Assembly: GCA_948146395.1 (NCBI GenBank)
Contig: OX411545.1
Span: forward strand, 22,895,526 to 22,959,525
Direction: 5' to 3'
Source of the DNA: Fragum whitleyi
Lineage: Eukaryota > Mollusca > Bivalvia > Cardiida > Cardiidae
DNA length: 64,000 nt
The position numbers were made by a program, and so were the translations under genes. Under the pieces are notes generated by a model. The model was not told the DNA's origin, did not search any database, and was given only the letters and a program-made list of their open reading frames with translations. Positions within the stretch are counted from its first letter, which is position 1. Each line of letters opens with the position of its first letter. Below, one piece after another: positions 56,001-62,000 of the stretch.

Positions 56001-59000
56001 TCACATGATCATTGCTTTGGAAAGACCTTTCTGTAGGTATCAAGTTCAAGGTAATCTGTCAAAGTCAAGGTCATTTTTCAAGGTCAAATTTCTTTAAAAA
56101 TTTTAAACTTGGTCATAACTTTTGAATGGTCAGTCATAGAGCCTTCATATTTTTCATGATCATTACTTGGGGCAAACCTTTGTGTAGGTACCAAGTTCAT
56201 ATAAATGCATTTACCCAATATATAATAAACAGCCGAGAGTTGGCACCCATTTCTTGTGCTTGAGTGTAGTTACTCTTGTTTTCAATAGCAAACAGCCAAG
56301 TCACAGATACCTGCATATTGTTGGATTATTGATAGTATGGCATGATGGTTATTTCTTTGATGCTTTTCCGTGGTTTATCGAGAAATAATGGTACTTTATC
56401 ACTTGATAATCTCACCGCAAAAGCAGTGAAGTTATCAAAAACTTATACCCTGCTTGTGTGCATTTCATCCTATTTGACGTCATCTATGCAGATTCAAATA
56501 AGTGGCGTCACAATGAACATTGCAAAGCAATCACATGCAAAAGGAGGCGCTTTACGAAAATATGTCCTAGAAATTTCACATTTTGTCTCATTTTTGCATA
56601 AAAAGAAAAAGAATAATTATTTGTTTCTGAGTAAGATTGATTAATATTTGATTTTGTGAACAACAAAAGCTATATTTTCACACTCGTGAAAATATAGATT
56701 TTGTTGTTAACTCAATGAAATATAAATTGATCTTACACTGAAACAAACAATTATCCTCTGTGTCATCTAAACACGTACACAGAATGTTTGGATCCAGGAT
56801 TCAGAACATGAGAATAAAGCGCAAAATCATTGTTTGTGTTATAGAAAAAAATCTCTGTTTAGCTCACCTGTTTTCAGAGTAAACTCAAGATATTGCTATA
56901 GCCTTGGTGTCGTTGTCATTGTCATTGTGTGAAAACTTTGATTTTTTGTGATATCTCTGGATCTACTGAAGGCATTCACTTGAAACTTAGCACACATGTT
57001 CTCTATCAAAAGAGCAATCTATACTATCAAGGGGGATGACTATATATGCATTTTGTGTGAATTATGCCCCTTTTTTTGACTTAGATTTTTATCCGCTATC
57101 CAACAGCCAAGCATAGGCACCCTTAGGAGGTGCTCTTGTTTCCTTTTCTTTTGGACAAGCTAATCAAAATTTTAACTTTTTCAATAGCTGAAAAGTAATT
57201 AATCTTGTCAAGACACGCTTGACAACATTTCAATTCTACTATATACTAGGATAATTTTGTGTTTACCTTTCCCCCTTTTATAAGGCCTTAAAGAAATATA
57301 GTTTGAAAATATTGTGGAAAAGGTAGAATTGAAAAAAACTGCTTGTGATAATTAATTTCATTCTTTCCCACAATTTTTTTGTCCTATAAGACATACAAAT
57401 AATATTTTCAGTTATGTTTAAACTGTTGTCTTTGATTTCCTTCAATTTGGACTAGTCTAAAATGTTGTCAAGCTGTTAATGGTTATAGAAAATACTATGA
57501 CAGCTCCTATACATCTATCTCTCAGTGGGAAACAGTTGTAACTGTCTATATCTTTATAGGCAGTTACAACTGTTTTACACTGAGCCATTGATATATTGTA
57601 CATCCAGACACCTCAAATGAGCTAGAACCAGCTGTAAGCCCAGATGAGGACACCTTGATTGCCAACAAGAGTCAGCGTGTACAGAATCACCAGTTGCTGA
57701 AAATGTTCACACAGCTAGCACTGTACAGTGGTATACTATATCTGGTGTACACCATCAGTTACGAGAGTCGTGACATGCGGTCCTACAATCTGAAAGCCAA
57801 TATGGAGGACACTTTCCAGTTTCAAACAGAGGTAATATAAAATTTACAAATACCTTTGAATTATACTTACGCTTTCCCATTTTTACCAGCCCTAGTGAAG
57901 ATGTTCCCATAGACCATACAATGGTATACTATATCTGGTGTACACCATGCAGTTTCGAGAGTCGTGACATGCGGTCCTACAATCTGAAAGCCAATATGGA
58001 GGACACTTTCCAGTTTCAAACAGGGGTAATATAGAATTCACAAATGTAGTGAATTAAACTAACGCTTTACCATTTTCACCAGCCCTAGTGAAGATGTTCA
58101 CATACTATAGTTACCAGTTTACAGTGGTATTCTACACATGGTATACACCTTCAGTGAAAGGAGTGGTGATATTTGATCACACAGGCTTAAAGCTGGAATG
58201 GAGGATATATTTCAGTTTCAAACCGAGTTTATTTGAAACTTTTTTGATACCTTTGAATAACATTAGCGCATTCCCATTTCCGTTTGCCCTTGAAGATGTT
58301 TCATATAGTTAGCACTATACAATGGTGTACAGTGTCTGGTGTACCATCAGTTAATAATTGCAATCCAATAAAATAAAGAATTCTGATTAGTTTAAATCGC
58401 ATCACATGGGGAAATCCATTGCACTTTATTTCTTTATAAAATGCAATAGGTCTTTTGGGATACTCCGACCTTCAATCTGCAAATTCTGTGTTGTAGGAAC
58501 TTGAATTAACCTAGTTCCCAATCATCAACGCAACATTGCTATTTAGTGTAGTGTAAATTAAGATATTTTCGAGAGAATTTACAATTACAAGCACAAGTTC
58601 TGATTCTGAGCCGACGTAAACTTAGAAAACAGCGAGTTGATGAAGACCATCGAGCAACCCTCTCAACTAAGACCGACCACACTGTTTTCGTTTAAGAATA
58701 CAAATTAATTTGGCAGAAACAAGTTTTTTGTCAGAAGTACCTCTACAAATTTCAAAGTTGTCGTTTTTTTGTGTATCATTTGTTTTACTTCATGACATTC
58801 ACTTCGATTGCGATCACGATAAAAAATACACCATCCAAAAATAGATTATGTAATCTATATGCATAGAAAGTACACTTGAAGCTTTAAACTTTTGTTGAGT
58901 ATTTTAATAGTTTCTTGGATCTAAAGGATTGCAATTATAAGGGACGAGTGTCTTTTCACTGAAAGTACCAAATGTAGGTCAATTTTTGTTTGAAAAACCA

Positions 59001-62000
59001 AATCTATTGACAATTCTGGTTTCAAAGGGAGAAACAGGTGGTGTAGACTAACATCAGGATGCACATTATGTGCAGGCTGATGTTTGTCTATAGCTCCTGC
59101 CAAAACAGGAATATTCCGGGTTCAGCTTGACAAGGGTTAACTTTATATCTTTTAATTGATATTTTCTTTTCCCACCCTTAGCTTGGCAATTTGAAGACAA
59201 AACCTGGGGTATTGATATAGCCTGCTTGTTGATGAAGTTTTGTCCTGCAAAACCTCACATTTTATGATATCTGGTACAATTGTATTCCTGAAGGCATTCA
59301 CCTGAAACTTAAGATAGTGAACTTTGTAAAGAGAAATACATACTGTCAAGGGATACAGTCAAACCACTAAGGGGTCCACCAAAATGCGGTCGTTTATGGG
59401 TCGCTAAATACAAAACATCATGATAAATGTGACAGTTCATTTTGATAGCATTTACAGTTTGTCAGTCAAGTCATGCTGAATCCTATGATGTTCAAACTCG
59501 TTATTGAGACTATTCTAATGGGCTCTAACAACATAAGATTTAATGATAACCAGTTTTTTGTTAAGAATGTCCTCTTTTTCAGAGATTTTGCTTAAATTAA
59601 GGGACTTTTTATTGTGGTCACTTAATGAAATTGGTCGCTTACTACACATGGTCGATTGAGCAATATTGACTGCATTTTAGAGGCATGTTTGTAATTTATT
59701 CATCTTCCACTATAATCTTTGAAGTTTTCTTGTAGTCATGAACCAAAAAGCAGGATTGTGTGGCCCTAGTCCAAAAGTAAGCTATCTTATTTAGAGTGAA
59801 TTACTTTCAGGTTACTGATTTAGAGAGCTACACCACGTGGTTGAATGGTCGATTTATTGATTCTTACTTCTCAAGCTCATTCTACGGAACTGAATTGAGT
59901 AGGAACGAGACCTTGTTCAGACCATTTGCAAAGGATCTTGTGAACTATAGAGTTGGTCCTGCAAGATTGCGTCAACTTAGAGCAAGACCAGGTAGGTCTA
60001 GTTATAGTCATCTTGAACTTGCCTGAGAAAAATGAGGTAAATCTGTATTTTCACATTTGACAGAATGTTTTAAAATTCAATGATAGTTTGATATACTGCT
60101 GTTTAGTTGTACAGGATAAAAGACCATCATCATGGTGAAGTTCATGTCATGTGAGTTTCAAGTCCATCTCATTTGTTAAAGACTTAAAAATGTTCTCCAA
60201 AAGTAGAGACTCTGTAACTATATTTGACTTTGATCCTTTAGCTTTCCCATATCCAAAAGGTTAAGGGACAGGGGGGTCCAGATTCAAATGGAATTTGGCA
60301 AAAGCATGATTATCAAATTAGAAAATCTGGAAACTTAAGTATTATTTTGTTGGTGGGTAGGCAAAATGTTCTAACTTCAGCTTTGCTATAGCTTTAGTAA
60401 TGGCATTTTACTTGTTCACTGAGGAATATTGCAAAAATATTACATATGAGCGTCTGTGTGGCATTTCCAACAATTTCTAATGTGCACAAAGCAAAGCCTC
60501 TGACCAGCCCGTGCATGACATTTCCAACAATTTCTAATGTGCACAAAGCAAAGCCTCTGACCAGCCCGTGCATGACATTTCAAACAATTTCTAATGTGCA
60601 CAAAGCAAAGCCTCTGACCAGCCCGTGCATGACATTTCCAACCATTTCTAATGTGCACAAGGCAAAGACTATTGCCAGCCCGTGCATGACATTTCCAACA
60701 ATTTCTAATGTGCACAAAGCAAAGACTATTGCCAGCCCGTGCATGACATTTCCAACAATTTCTAATGTGCACAAAGCAAAGACTATTGCCAGCCTGTGCA
60801 TGACATTTCCAACCATTTCTAATGTGCACAAGGCAAAGACTATTGCCAGCCCGTGCATGACATTTCCAACAATTTCTAATGTGCACAAAGCAAAGACTAT
60901 TGCCAGCCTGTGCAGCCGCACAGTCTGCCCAGTGTCTTTGCTTTGCCCTCTTTATATAAATAAGGTCTTAAATACTATTTTGACAGTAGGCAAATATTTT
61001 AATAGCATTCTAGGATTGTGCACTGTGTCCATTGTGCACATATGAAATAATAGGAAATGTTGCGCTCAAGCTGGTTTTTCAATTGGACAGCCTTAGTAAT
61101 ATTTTCCTATGAAACTCCTTGAAGGATTATAATATTTTCACAGGCGAGATCCTTTGATGACTCTTTATCAAATCTTATGCTAAAAGAATTTTTACTAGCC
61201 TGCTATCATTTATTTTGCTCTCTCCAAGAATCTTTTGTCCAGTTAGTATTTAATATATTTCAGAGATTTGTCAGGGCCCATTAGGAGAGGGGAGGATATG
61301 TTATAATGGATACAAAGAAATATTCAGTTCTAAACTGGACTACTGTATAGGATGGAACCCCACCCCTTGTGTCGTTTCTGAGAAATCAGAATATTTTACG
61401 TCCCCAGCATGGGAGTATGTATCCTCTAGTGCAGTGTGGGGATTTGTTACGGTTGCAGAATATACATCATATGCAGGAGGCGGATATTTCATGAAACTGG
61501 ACGTCAATAAGGATGTGTGTGAGAAAATATTCAATGAGCTTCTGCAGTTTAATTGGTTTGATAGGGCAACTAGAGCCGTTATAATGGAGTTCACTATGTA
61601 CAATGCTAATACCAACCTGTTTGTGTATACCAAATTTGTAGCAGAATTCACAGAGATTGGTGGAGTTATAACATGGTCAGATATCCAAGTTTTCAGATTG
61701 TTCCCAGATACAGGGTCAGGGGCAGATTTTATCAAGCTGTTACAATTTCTATTTCTTGTGTTAGTAATTGCTGCTACAATAAAAATTGTGAATGATATCA
61801 GTGCCGAAGGGATTAAATATTTCAAATCTGTATGGAATCTTCTAGATGTTCTAGCCTTGTTGATGAGTATTGTAACAATATCTATCTATATCTACAAAAT
61901 CAAAATTATTGATAAAACAACATCACTGTTTCTAGAGGACAAAAATGCCTATGTTGGATTTGAAAATTTGGCATTTTACGACTTTGTGGTGAATACAACA

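Noticed and set aside
57893..58362. A further coding exon between exons 24 and 25
   Set aside because: Sequence is a frameshifted partial copy of exon 24 without an acceptor; phases of exons 24 and 25 already match.
60440..61045. Open frames of 199 (+), 148 (-) and 113 (-) residues
   Set aside because: Products of a 57-bp tandem repeat derived from a MITE arm; open on both strands because the unit is a multiple of three.
61340..61825. 161-residue frame on the - strand
   Set aside because: Antisense of exon 26, whose + strand translation is a clear polycystin domain.
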